From positions 62,001 to 126,000 of the forward strand of contig NZ_CADFGE010000007.1 in the NCBI RefSeq assembly GCF_902833645.1: a DNA stretch of 64,000 bases. Direction: 5' to 3'. This DNA comes from Paraburkholderia fungorum (GTDB taxonomy: Bacteria > Pseudomonadota > Gammaproteobacteria > Burkholderiales > Burkholderiaceae). The notes under the pieces are model-generated. The model was not told the DNA's origin. It made no database searches and was given only the letters and a program-made list of their open reading frames with translations. Position numbers and translations under genes: made by a program. Below are positions 1-9,219 of this stretch, in pieces; position 1 is the first letter of the stretch; each line of letters starts with the position of its first letter.

Positions 1-359
1 ACCGGCAGTACCGACTTGCGTGACACCGAGGTCCAGCAACCGAATACGACAGCGCACTTTTCCTGCGTGAGCAGTTGACGCGCTTTTTCGGCGAACAGCG
101 GCCAGTTCGACGCCGGGTCCACGACCACCGGTTGCAGTTGGCGGCCCATGACGCCGCCGTTCTTGTTGATGTCCGCAATGGTCATCAGCGCGGTGTCTTT
201 GAGCGAGGTCTCCGAGATTGCCATCGTGCCCGACAAGGAGTGCAGAACGCCTACCTTGATCGGCCCGCTGCCCGCTTGCGCGTGAGCAAACGGAACCTGA
301 CCAGCAAGCGCCAGTGCGCCCGACATGGAGCCGAACTTCAACAGACTGCGACGTTTCAT
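1..359 (-). CDS. urtA: Urea ABC transporter substrate-binding protein UrtA (N-terminal part, cut by window edge)
   Basis: Only the first ~119 residues lie in the window. It is a periplasmic binding protein of the branched-chain amino-acid/amide type that would deliver urea to an UrtBCDE permease. The start ATG at 359 is preceded by AGGGGA. An export signal begins MKRRSLLKFG and ends near AHAQA. Then come KVGVLHSLSGTMAISE, a NKNGGVMGR stretch and FGCWTSVSRKSVLPV, which are typical of UrtA/FmdD-type receptors. The expected urtBCDE and urease genes would lie to the left, outside the window. A sigma-54 type promoter and an NtrC-like site upstream suggest nitrogen control. A related short-amide receptor is the main alternative. 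Confidence 0.85.
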   Translation of the reverse strand, partial: MKRRSLLKFGSMSGALALAGQVPFAHAQAGSGPIKVGVLHSLSGTMAISETSLKDTALMTIADINKNGGVMGRQLQPVVVDPASNWPLFAEKARQLLTQEKCAVVFGCWTSVSRKSVLP

Positions 360-447
360 GTATTTCCCCTTGCCATGGATGGTGAATGTTTATGGGCGTC
401 GATTTCAGACAGCAGGGCCTATCCCGCGTGACTTGCCGCTTGTGTAC

Positions 448-463
448 TGCAAGGCACATGCCA
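448..463 (-). promoter_or_regulatory. Sigma-54 type (-24/-12) promoter for urtA
   Basis: The minus strand reads TGGCATGTGCCTTGCA. The invariant GG and GC dinucleotides are exactly 10 nt apart, as in the consensus TGGCAC-N5-TTGCA. The -12 element lies about 90 bp before the urtA ATG, so a leader of ~75-80 nt is expected. Inference: urtA is expressed under nitrogen limitation. Confidence 0.6.
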
Positions 464-540
464 TGCAGTCATTTCGACTGGCAGTCGGCGGAATGCGCAC
501 TGCGGCGCGGGGGATGCACGACGTCAGTTATGCGTAATCT

Positions 541-557
541 GGCGCGAAATTGGTGCA
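541..557. promoter_or_regulatory. Possible NtrC enhancer site
   Basis: GGCGCGAAATTGGTGCA keeps one perfect half (TTGGTGCA) of the NtrC palindrome of type TGCACY-N5-GGTGCA and a degenerate other half. It lies ~80-95 bp upstream of the -24/-12 element, the usual distance for an NtrC enhancer. Supported by position and one half-site only. Confidence 0.35.
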
Positions 558-719
558 CAAGCGGGGTGTGCGCCTCGTTCGGGTGCGTGTCGCGCCGCAA
601 CGAAGCGTGCCTGTCGGACAGCGGGCGTCGGCGGTGCATGGCCGCCGCGCCTTTGTGCATGTGTTGCGGTCGGTCTGCGTTGGAGAATGAGCGCTTGAGG
701 AGAGGTGACGTGCGTTGAG

Positions 720-815
720 CAGGCCAGCTTCGAACTATCCGATATGGCTGCGTTCTGGATGCCGTTTACGGCGAACCTTCAGTTCAAGGACGCGCCGCGG
801 GTACTGGCGAGACGG
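720..815 (+). pseudogene. Remnant of an omega-aminotransferase (beta-alanine:pyruvate type) N-terminus
   Basis: In one frame the sequence reads DMAAFWMPFTANLQFKDAPR followed by VLAR, which is the characteristic N-terminus of class-III beta-alanine/omega-amino acid:pyruvate aminotransferases (usual form AAFWMPFTANRQFK). The match stops at about position 809 and the frame closes at 899. A full enzyme is ~440 residues, so more than 90% is missing. No other part of the enzyme is recognisable before the next gene. The rest of 360-962 holds the urtA promoter region and a terminator, and I see no other gene there. Confidence 0.6.
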
Positions 816-903
816 CGCCGATCTTTGAACTTGAGAATGGCATGTCCGTGGTGTGCCCGGAGTGGCAAGAACCAGTGCTGCAAAAGTTGGCCGTTGTGAC
901 GTG

Positions 904-933
904 AAAAAGGCCGGCGCTGCAAGGCACCGGCCC
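904..933 (-). terminator. Rho-independent terminator of the first DUF3443 gene
   Basis: On the minus strand, GGCCGGTGCC and GCGCCGGCC form a GC-rich stem around a short loop, followed by TTTTT. It lies 30 bp beyond the stop codon at 963. Confidence 0.75.
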
Positions 934-962
934 CATGTGTCACGCGCATTTGTTGCCGAAGG

Positions 963-2519
<1,557 letters not shown>

Positions 2520-2552
2520 GTTTCTTGTGTTCCGTGAGATCGATGCACCGTG

Positions 2553-3005
2553 TTACTGCAGATCGTCAGCACGGACATTCGCAGGGACGAGGCGCGGCAA
2601 AACTGCCTTGCCGAAGAAGTTTCCCGCCCGGCCCGCGGACTCGATCTGAAAGTCGCCGTTGCGTTCGATCAACGGACCGGTGCCGCGCGCGCGTCCCGAA
2701 CCCGCGGCGACTGCGTTCGGAAAGTAGCTGCCGAGGAGCGCGACCATGTCGGGGCGCACAGGCCCTTGCCAGGTGACAGCAAACACGACATTGGTAGGCA
2801 GCACGTATTCGCGAATCCTGACGCCGTCGGTGTCATGCGATTCACGCACGGTATAAGCCGCGGTGGATGCGGAAGAGGGGGCAGGCGCTGCCGATTGGAG
2901 CAAGGACTTCGGGGCCGACCCCGCACTCGGTGCCCCACCCAACGCCGCATAGGACGCGAGCGGCAACATAGCCGCTGCGGCCAGCACGATCTTCACAAAT
3001 TTCAT
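2553..3005 (-). CDS. DUF2844 family secreted protein (copy 1)
   Basis: 150 residues with a signal peptide (MKFVKIVLAAAAMLPLASYA) followed by LGGAP, the usual mature start in this family. The conserved core holds YTVRES, IREYVLP, VVFAVTWQGPVRPD, LLGSYFPN and RGTGPLIERNGDFQIES. The start at 3005 is favoured by GGAGC just upstream; an extension to 3035 would lack a ribosome-binding site and would bury the signal peptide. It precedes the DUF3443 gene by 33 bp, and the same pair is repeated next door, so the two products probably act together outside the cytoplasm. Function is unknown. Confidence 0.85.
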   Translation of the reverse strand: MKFVKIVLAAAAMLPLASYAALGGAPSAGSAPKSLLQSAAPAPSSASTAAYTVRESHDTDGVRIREYVLPTNVVFAVTWQGPVRPDMVALLGSYFPNAVAAGSGRARGTGPLIERNGDFQIESAGRAGNFFGKAVLPRLVPANVRADDLQ

Positions 3006-3010
3006 TACAT

Positions 3011-3043
3011 TGCTCCAAAAAACAGGTCGGAGCATGGTGCCTG
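3011..3043 (-). promoter_or_regulatory. Conserved leader block with possible Shine-Dalgarno-sequestering hairpin (copy 1)
   Basis: On the minus strand TGCTCC is followed 12 nt later by GGAGCA, which is the ribosome-binding site of the first DUF2844 gene. The 18-mer GTCGGAGCATGGTGCCTG (plus strand, 3026-3043) recurs unchanged at the same place before the second DUF2844 gene. Translational control is inference. Confidence 0.45.
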
Positions 3044-3173
3044 CGGGTCAGCACTGAGAGTGCCGGACAATTCCTAACATGGAGTAGGAAACGCCGACTT
3101 CGCAACGCGTTGGCCCAGCCGAGGCAGGGAGACGACGCCTTGCGGTATCGCCTCCCATTTGACGCAGCAGCGG

Positions 3174-4484
3174 TTAAAACGCGACGAATGGTCCGCTCTG
3201 CTTACCTATCGTGCCGTTGCCCACGGTCGTGTAGACACTGCGTCCGTAGAAGAAGGGCAGGCCCCACAGGAACATCTTTGAGCTGGACTGATACCAGCCG
3301 ACGTTGTCGTAAGCGGCGTTTCCATTTGCCCACACGCGGGCGGCGTTGTCGATCGTAAATGGCGCGTTGACGGGCGTCCCCTTGCCGTTGGTGGCTTCCA
3401 TCGTGGCTGCCAGGTTCAGTGCGGTTGACGGCGTGTACCAGCTCGACGTAGTGGGAATCGAATCGTCCTGGAATGCGAAGGCGTTGGTGCCACTGTCGAG
3501 CGCGCTCCAGCTCAGCACCTGGCCTTGGTATTGAGTCGTAAATTCGCCGTACTCATCCAACGCCAGAACATTCACGTTGGACGGCAACGCATTGTTTGAC
3601 TGCGTGCCGATACCGAATGTGAGTTCACCGACGACACTCGTCTGGCCTCCCACAGGCAGCTTGGGCAGGCGGATGATCGTGCCGTTGTTATCGCTCGGGA
3701 AAGCGGCGACAGGGTTCATCACCTCTTTGGTCGCCAGCATGCGCGTGTTGAAGCACGCGTTAGGCCCGGTGCAATAGTAGTAATTTCCGGGCAGCGCGGT
3801 GGTCAGCGCGTCTTTCGAATCACGTGTTCCGTAGCCGATGCCGAGAATCCCGTTGGCGCCAAGTCGTTCGACGGTGCTGAGGTCCGGGCCGCCGTGCGCC
3901 ACGCAGTCCGACGGGATGGTATAGGCGCCGTCGCCGATCAACTGGATGGGGATATTGCTTGCCGTACGGCTGCCGATCGTGACGTCGGCGCGTTTCACTG
4001 AGCCCCAGGTCGTACCCGAACCGAACGGCATGCATTCGGCGATCGGGGCCGTGCCGCTCGCGTCGTCGACAGCGCCGACCTGGGTGAGCAACCGCGAGCC
4101 GAGCGTGGGCATTGCGCTGGCCATAACGCGTACGCCCACCGAGCCGGTATCGACCAGCATGCGGTCGATCGTCGTGCACTGGCTGGCGCCTTGCGTGCCT
4201 GGCACGCATACGGTGATCGTCGCGGAAAGCATATTGATGGTGCCCATCGAGTTGTCGACGCGAATCGCTACCGTATTGTTCTTGTCGCCGGATGGCGTGG
4301 CCGGATCGGGATTGCCGCCAGAACTGCCGGACCCCCCGGGTTTGTCTATCCAGTCCGGGGTGGCATTCCAGCCGATGGAATTGCCACCCTGGCTGTTGTT
4401 TCCCCCGCCTCCGCCGCTGCATGCGGCGAGCGCCACACTGGAAATCGCTGCGACAACCCAGAGCGCTTTGCTGAATATTTTCAT
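3174..4484 (-). CDS. DUF3443 lipoprotein with pepsin-like Asp motifs (copy 2)
   Basis: 436 residues. The lipoprotein signal ends LAAC, followed by SGGGGG. A Gly/Asn-rich linker replaces the Pro-Thr linker of copy 1. The DUF3443 domain carries MLVDTGSVGVRV (Asp112) and SALDSGTNAFAF (Asp330), 218 residues apart compared with 220 in copy 1, and ends LWGLPFFYGRSVYTTV...IG. The conserved YYYC segment has a second Cys a few residues later. The start at 4484 has GGAAAA upstream and puts the signal peptide at the N-terminus; the longer frame to 4520 overlaps the preceding gene's stop region. It lies 32 bp after the second DUF2844 gene. It is a diverged tandem paralogue of the gene at 963-2519. Confidence 0.85.
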   Translation of the reverse strand: MKIFSKALWVVAAISSVALAACSGGGGGNNSQGGNSIGWNATPDWIDKPGGSGSSGGNPDPATPSGDKNNTVAIRVDNSMGTINMLSATITVCVPGTQGASQCTTIDRMLVDTGSVGVRVMASAMPTLGSRLLTQVGAVDDASGTAPIAECMPFGSGTTWGSVKRADVTIGSRTASNIPIQLIGDGAYTIPSDCVAHGGPDLSTVERLGANGILGIGYGTRDSKDALTTALPGNYYYCTGPNACFNTRMLATKEVMNPVAAFPSDNNGTIIRLPKLPVGGQTSVVGELTFGIGTQSNNALPSNVNVLALDEYGEFTTQYQGQVLSWSALDSGTNAFAFQDDSIPTTSSWYTPSTALNLAATMEATNGKGTPVNAPFTIDNAARVWANGNAAYDNVGWYQSSSKMFLWGLPFFYGRSVYTTVGNGTIGKQSGPFVAF

Positions 4485-4516
4485 GTTTGTGTTTTCCGTG
4501 AAATCGGCTCGTTGGT

Positions 4517-4993
4517 TCACTGCAGATCTTTCGCGAGCACATGAGCCGGCATCAGGCGCGGCAGATACGCAATGCCGAAGAAATGCCCCAGGCGGCCGGC
4601 CGATTCGATGCGGAAATCACCGTTACCTTCGATCAAAGGACCGGTGCCGCGCGCGCGGCTCTCGCCGGCGCTGACGTAGTTGGGGAAATAGCTGCCGAGC
4701 AACGCCGTCATGTCCGGGCGTATCGGTCCTTCCCACCTGACGGCGAACACGACATTACTGGGCAGTACGTACTCGCGGATCGTGACGCCGTTGGCGTCGC
4801 GCGATTCGCGCATCGTATAGGGCGCAGTGGAGGGGGTGTTGGCTGAGCCCGTGCTGGCACTCGCGGCAGACTGCGGAGTAGCGCGCAGCATGATCGGAGA
4901 GGACGGACTGGCGCTCGGCGCTCCGCCCAGCGTTGCGTGCGATGTGAGCGGCAACAGCATTGCGGCCAGCATTGCGATCTTCAGAAGTCTCAT
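4517..4993 (-). CDS. DUF2844 family secreted protein (copy 2)
   Basis: 158 residues. The signal peptide MRLLKIAMLAAMLLPLTSHA is followed by TLGGAP. The core repeats the landmarks of copy 1: YTMRESRD, IREYVLP, VVFAVRWEGPIRPD, LLGSYFPN and GTGPLIEGNGDFRIES, with a slightly longer Ser/Ala-rich insert after the signal. GGAGCA lies just before the start at 4993. Together with the gene at 3174-4484 it forms the second copy of the cassette. I see no gene between 4994 and 5123; that stretch should hold the promoter of this unit. Function is unknown. Confidence 0.85.
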   Translation of the reverse strand: MRLLKIAMLAAMLLPLTSHATLGGAPSASPSSPIMLRATPQSAASASTGSANTPSTAPYTMRESRDANGVTIREYVLPSNVVFAVRWEGPIRPDMTALLGSYFPNYVSAGESRARGTGPLIEGNGDFRIESAGRLGHFFGIAYLPRLMPAHVLAKDLQ

Positions 4994-4998
4994 TGCAC

Positions 4999-5030
4999 TG
5001 CTCCACAAAATAGTCGGAGCATGGTGCCTG
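4999..5030 (-). promoter_or_regulatory. Conserved leader block with possible Shine-Dalgarno-sequestering hairpin (copy 2)
   Basis: On the minus strand TGCTCC pairs with GGAGCA (the ribosome-binding site of the second DUF2844 gene) across an 11-nt loop. The adjoining 18-mer at 5013-5030 is identical to the one at 3026-3043, although the loops have diverged. Confidence 0.45.
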
Positions 5031-5123
5031 TGCAATGATCAGCAAACCGTACGAAATTTCTGCGGTGGCGCCGAGAAAGCGCACAACGAAAGGAGGTGTG
5101 GGCGATGCGGAAACTGTCTTGCG

Positions 5124-6671
5124 TTACTGGGCCGTCGCCGCGTTCGGCATCGCGCGCCGCCCGAGCTTCCCGGCAGCACCCTTAGCCGCAACACCTGGAT
5201 GCGGTACCGTCGGCACCTGTGGCAATGCGGTCAGCGAGCCATCGTCGACCGGCGACAGCAGTGCGCTCAATTGCAACACGTCCTGATCGGTGAGATTCGC
5301 GGTGGACGCCTTCAGCTTCAGACTATTGATCAGCGTGTCATAGCGCGCCTTCGCCAGATCACGGCGCGCCGAGAACAATTGATCCTGCGCATTGAGCACG
5401 TCGATATTGATCCGCACACCGACCTGATAGCCGAGCAGGTTCGATTCGAGCGAGGTATTCGCCGACCGCTCGGCGGTCTGCAGCGCGCGCACTTGCGCAA
5501 GCCCGCTCACCACGCCGAGAAAAGCTTGCCGTGCCGAGAGCGCCGCGTTGCGCCGGGCCGTATCGAGATCGGCGGAGGCCTGGTCTTCGAGCGCGAGCGT
5601 CTGGCGAACGCGGCTTTGCGTCGCGCCGCCAGCAAAGATCGGGATCGTGACCTGCACGCCGATCGTGCTGTTCGTGTATGACGACCCCAAGTTGCCCAGT
5701 TCCGCGGCGAGCGCCGGCGTGCCAGGCGCGGGCGTATTCGCGCCGCTGCCGAAGCCGCCACCAAAATTGCCGCCAAAGTTACCCGCGCCGGCCGCGCCGA
5801 GACTGCTGCGCGAACGGCTCGCTACCAGGTCGACGGTCGGCAGATGTCCGGCCCTGGCCTTCGACGTCTCGCGCTGTGCGCTATCCAGCGCGATCTGCTT
5901 CAGCACGACCTGGTAATTCACGTCGTTGGCCGCATCGACCCACTGATTGATGTCGGCGGGCATGGGCGGCGGCAGCGGCGCGCCGGAGACGAGTCCATCC
6001 ACACGCTCGACCGCATGTCCGACAATCTGCTGCAACGCGGCCAGCTTCACCGCAAGATCGTTCTGCGCGGCAATTTCCTGCGAGATCGCCTGATCGTATT
6101 TGGCCTGCGCTTCGTTGGTGTCGGTGATCGTCGTGTTGCCGACTTCGAATGAACGCCTGGCCGATTCGAGCTGCTGCGCGATCGACGCTTTTTGCGAGCG
6201 CACGATCGCGAGGCTGTCCTGGGACGCGAGCGCGTCGAAGTAAGCCTGACCAAGCCGCACGATCAAATCCTGGCGGGCCTGCGCGAACGACGCTTGCGCC
6301 GAATCCACCGCGAGCTTGCCCTGCGCATAGCCGTGCCAGCTATCGACGTGAATCAGCGGCTGCGTGAGGGAAATCACGTAGCCGTTGCTGTTGCCATAGG
6401 AAGCGGGAAAGCCGCCGCCAAAATCGGTGCTCTGGCGATTCGCGGTGAGCGAAGCGGAGACTTGCGGCAGCAGTTTGGCGCGGGCGAGGGGCAACTCTTC
6501 GCTTTGGGCGGCGAGCGCCGCGCGCGCGCTTTGCAGCTGCGCGTCGTTCGAAAGTGCTTCGTCGTAAAGCTGGGAGAGGCCGACGGCGTGCGCGGTGAGC
6601 GGGAAAAACGCGAGTGCTGCGCAATGAAGCGCCAAAGAGACCGCGAGGACCGGCACCCGCGGGCGCGTCAT
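5124..6671 (-). CDS. TolC-family outer membrane efflux/secretion channel
   Basis: 515 residues with an N-terminal signal peptide ending near LTAHAVG. The mature protein begins LSQLYDEALSNDAQLQSARA, the usual opening of TolC (YxxALxNDPxL). The two tandem outer-membrane-factor repeats are visible: long Ala/Gln/Leu-rich helices with SLTQPLIH in the first and the matching VTIPIFAGG in the second. A Gly/Asn/Phe-rich insert lies around residues 295-315, and the end is Pro/Gly/Lys-rich. It follows the pcm-like and rhodanese genes on the same strand with a 13-bp gap, an arrangement I recall from Burkholderiaceae. The inner-membrane partner is not adjacent; the RND pump at 16.6-21 kb is one candidate. 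Confidence 0.9.
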   Translation of the reverse strand: MTRPRVPVLAVSLALHCAALAFFPLTAHAVGLSQLYDEALSNDAQLQSARAALAAQSEELPLARAKLLPQVSASLTANRQSTDFGGGFPASYGNSNGYVISLTQPLIHVDSWHGYAQGKLAVDSAQASFAQARQDLIVRLGQAYFDALASQDSLAIVRSQKASIAQQLESARRSFEVGNTTITDTNEAQAKYDQAISQEIAAQNDLAVKLAALQQIVGHAVERVDGLVSGAPLPPPMPADINQWVDAANDVNYQVVLKQIALDSAQRETSKARAGHLPTVDLVASRSRSSLGAAGAGNFGGNFGGGFGSGANTPAPGTPALAAELGNLGSSYTNSTIGVQVTIPIFAGGATQSRVRQTLALEDQASADLDTARRNAALSARQAFLGVVSGLAQVRALQTAERSANTSLESNLLGYQVGVRINIDVLNAQDQLFSARRDLAKARYDTLINSLKLKASTANLTDQDVLQLSALLSPVDDGSLTALPQVPTVPHPGVAAKGAAGKLGRRAMPNAATAQ

Positions 6672-6684
6672 GCCGAGCGTGCGA

Positions 6685-7008
6685 TCAATAGGTGGGAACG
6701 GACGGGTCTACCTGGCGCGACCACGCGTCGATTCCGCCCTGCAGATTGAAGACGTTGGTATGGCCGCGCGATTCGAGGAACATCGCGACCTGGGCGCTGC
6801 GCGCGCCGTGATGGCACACGCAGACGATTTGCGCGTCGTCGTCGAGCTCTTCGCTGCGTGCGGGAATCTCACGCATCGGGATCGACACGGCGCCGGCGAT
6901 CGACGCCGTCTGGATTTCCCACGGTTCGCGCACGTCGAGCAGCACGGGTGCGGGGCGCGATTGATCGGCGAGCCATTCGGCGAGCGCGGGAGCGGTCAGA
7001 TTTTGCAT
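6685..7008 (-). CDS. Single-domain rhodanese-like sulfurtransferase
   Basis: 107 residues covering one complete rhodanese domain: PVLLDVREPWE near the N-terminus, the active-site loop CHHGARS (its first Cys is the expected persulfide carrier), and LQGGIDAWS near the C-terminus. There is no signal peptide, so it should be cytoplasmic. It sits between the pcm-like gene and tolC on the same strand, 59 bp after the first and 13 bp before the second. The sulfur acceptor cannot be told from sequence. Confidence 0.9.
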   Translation of the reverse strand: MQNLTAPALAEWLADQSRPAPVLLDVREPWEIQTASIAGAVSIPMREIPARSEELDDDAQIVCVCHHGARSAQVAMFLESRGHTNVFNLQGGIDAWSRQVDPSVPTY

Positions 7009-7067
7009 CAGCAGGACATCCAGTTCAAAGGACGGCGACGCGCCGGCCGTACGGATAAACAGGTGAG

Positions 7068-7721
7068 TTAGAACTTGAAGCGCGGCGGCTGCACGGCGTT
7101 GATCAGCGGCTCGACATAAGTCTCGAACACGTCGGCGATGCGGTACTGCTTCTCGTCGATACGCGTGATGACCTGTGCCTTCATGACCGGCGCGGTGCCG
7201 ACAAATGCCGCCAGACGGCCGCCAATCTTCAGGTGTTCAAGGATTTCCTGCGGCAGCACCGGCAGACCACCCGATACGCAGATCACGTCGTAGGGCGCCG
7301 CGCTCGCCCAGCCGCGCGAGGCGTCGCCGGTGGCGACTTCGGCGTTCAGCACGCCGTTGGCGATCAGGTTGTTCTTTGCCAGTTCCGCCAGTTCCGGTTC
7401 GATGTCGACCGTCAGCACGTGCTGCGCGCGGTGCGCGAGCAGGGCGGCCATGTAACCCGAGCCGGCGCCGATTTCGAGCACGCTTTCGTGTTTCTTCACC
7501 GCCAGTTCCTGCAACACGCGTGCTTCGACGCGCGGCGCCAGCATATGCTGGCCGGCCGGCAGCGGCACTTCGAAGTCGACGAAGGCCAGATCGCGGTAGA
7601 CGGTAGGGACGAAGTTTTCACGCTTGACGATCGAGAGCAGATTCAGCACGTCCTGGTCGAGCACTTCCCAGGGGCGGATCTGCTGTTCGATCATGTTGAA
7701 ACGCGCTTGCTCGATGTTCAT
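7068..7721 (-). CDS. pcm: Protein-L-isoaspartate O-methyltransferase family protein
   Basis: 217 residues. The SAM-binding motif LEIGAGSGYMAALLA lies at residues ~83-97, preceded by HMLAPRVEARVLQEL, which matches the substrate loop of the isoaspartyl methyltransferase family. The N-terminal MNIEQARFNMIEQQIRPWEV is typical of the beta/alphaproteobacterial branch. Enzymes of this family methylate isoaspartyl residues in damaged proteins; in this branch the repair activity is less certain. The Shine-Dalgarno sequence is weak. It is the first gene of the pcm-rhodanese-tolC unit. Confidence 0.8.
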   Translation of the reverse strand: MNIEQARFNMIEQQIRPWEVLDQDVLNLLSIVKRENFVPTVYRDLAFVDFEVPLPAGQHMLAPRVEARVLQELAVKKHESVLEIGAGSGYMAALLAHRAQHVLTVDIEPELAELAKNNLIANGVLNAEVATGDASRGWASAAPYDVICVSGGLPVLPQEILEHLKIGGRLAAFVGTAPVMKAQVITRIDEKQYRIADVFETYVEPLINAVQPPRFKF

Positions 7722-8083
7722 GGTGGATTCGGCAGTGTGGTTTGGCGAGTTTGCGATTTTTTGCTACTGACCGGCGGCCTTGCAGCACAACTCCGGGGTA
7801 AAGCTCCGGGTGTAACTCAGGGCGCAGCGGGCCACGGCAGGGTAACTGCGGGATTGTACCAAATGGCGGCGCAAACCCACGCCGTCGCGGGCAGTGCGCC
7901 GCTGGGCCGCACCCTCGGGCGGCGCTTGCCAGCGGGTTTGGGTTTCCTTTGTGTGTCCTTTGCGTGTCGTTCGTGTGCCGTCTGGGTTCCGTTTGTCCTC
8001 TCTGCGTCCTCCCTGAGGCTTGCGTGGATCCTCCGTGTTAATCCCTAGTGATCCGTCCTTGCGATTCCGGCTTTTATCGCCCA
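7722..8083. other. Intergenic region between divergent pcm and lacI-type genes
   Basis: About 360 bp with no convincing gene. It must hold the pcm promoter on the left and that of the sugar operon regulator on the right. The stretch 7935-8040 is rich in irregular GTGTCC/CGTTTG-like words but has no clean repeat unit. Confidence 0.5.
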
Positions 8084-8105
8084 AAAATGTAATCGATTAC
8101 ATTTT
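8084..8105. promoter_or_regulatory. Perfect 22-bp palindromic operator of the LacI-family regulator
   Basis: AAAATGTAATC is followed directly by its exact reverse complement GATTACATTTT. An AT-rich even palindrome with a central CG step is the normal form of LacI/GalR operators. It ends 13 bp before the proposed GTG start, so bound repressor would block transcription of its own operon. Confidence 0.85.
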
Positions 8106-8118
8106 GCGGCGAATCCAC

Positions 8119-9216
8119 GTGTCCAGATCGGTGTCGAAATCGGTATCCAAAGCGGCCCCCGCGAAGTCGTCGACGTCGTCGGCGAGGCGCCCACGGCCCG
8201 TGGCTCAGCCACCGGGTCCGGCCGAGGGACTGTCGATTTCGCAGGTGGCGGAGCAGGCGGGCGTCTCGGTGGCGACGGTGTCGCGCGTGCTGAACGGTCA
8301 CGACAACGTCCGGCCCGCCACGCGCGACAAGGTCCTGGCGGCGGTCGACGCCAGCGGCTATCGCGTCAACGAACTCGCGCGCAACCTGCGCACCGCCGAA
8401 AGCCGTCTGCTGCTGACCATGGTGCCCGACGTCGGCAACCCGTTCTACGCGGAGATCGTGCGCGGCATCGACAGCGTCGCGCGCCAGCACGGCTACTTCG
8501 TGCTGCTGTGCGACACCGGCGCCGATCCGGGCCGCGAACGCAGCTACTTCGACCTGCTGCGCCGTCGCCGTGCCGACGGCGCGATCTGCCTCGATCCCGC
8601 CACCATCCAGCAGGCGCTCGGCGAGACGTCCGGCGCGCTCCCCTGGGTCGCGTGCTGCGAGTTCGATCCGGCGATGGGCGTGCCGTACGTCGGCATCGAC
8701 AACTACCGGGCGGCGGGCGACGCGGTACGGCATCTGCTTGCGCGCGGCCATCGGCGCATTGGGCTGATCAATTCGGATGTCGACTACCTGTACGCCCGGC
8801 AGCGTCAGCAGGGCTATCTGGACGCGTTGACCGAAGCGGGCATCGCGCCGGATGACAGTTGGCGCATGAATCTGAACAGTCTCGACTACGAGGCAGGCGC
8901 GTCGGCTGCGGCGATGCTGATGGAGCAGCCTCAAGCGCCGAGCGCGATCTTTGCCGTTTCCGACACGCTGGCGATCGGCGTGATTCACGGTTTGCGCAAC
9001 GTCGGCAAGCGCGTCCCGGACGACGTCGCGGTAGTCGGTTTCGACGATATTTCGCTCGCGGCGCAGATCGATCCACCGCTGACCACCATCGCCCAGCCGA
9101 TGCGTGAACTGGGCGAAACCGCCGCGCGCCTGCTGCTGCAGCGGCTCGCGAATCCGTTGGCGAGTGTGCCGGGCGTGCTGTTGCCGCATCGGCTCGTGAT
9201 CCGCAGGAGCGCATAA
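8119..9216 (+). CDS. LacI-family transcriptional regulator of the sugar ABC operon
   Basis: 365 residues from a GTG at 8119. A Ser/Lys/Pro-rich leader of ~37 residues precedes the HTH LSISQVAEQAGVSVATVSRV and hinge region (N..VRPATRDKVLAA). A periplasmic-binding-protein-like effector domain follows, with the signatures LLTMVPDVGNPFYAEIVRGI, YVGIDNYRAAGDAV and VAVVGFDDISLA. A longer frame starting at 8020 would run through the operator and is rejected; a GTG at 8131 is a possible later start. The stop lies 3 bp before the transporter ATPase gene, whose ribosome-binding site AGGAG is inside this gene. It probably represses the operon until a sugar inducer binds. Confidence 0.88.
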   Translation: MSRSVSKSVSKAAPAKSSTSSARRPRPVAQPPGPAEGLSISQVAEQAGVSVATVSRVLNGHDNVRPATRDKVLAAVDASGYRVNELARNLRTAESRLLLTMVPDVGNPFYAEIVRGIDSVARQHGYFVLLCDTGADPGRERSYFDLLRRRRADGAICLDPATIQQALGETSGALPWVACCEFDPAMGVPYVGIDNYRAAGDAVRHLLARGHRRIGLINSDVDYLYARQRQQGYLDALTEAGIAPDDSWRMNLNSLDYEAGASAAAMLMEQPQAPSAIFAVSDTLAIGVIHGLRNVGKRVPDDVAVVGFDDISLAAQIDPPLTTIAQPMRELGETAARLLLQRLANPLASVPGVLLPHRLVIRRSA

Positions 9217-9219
9217 GTC

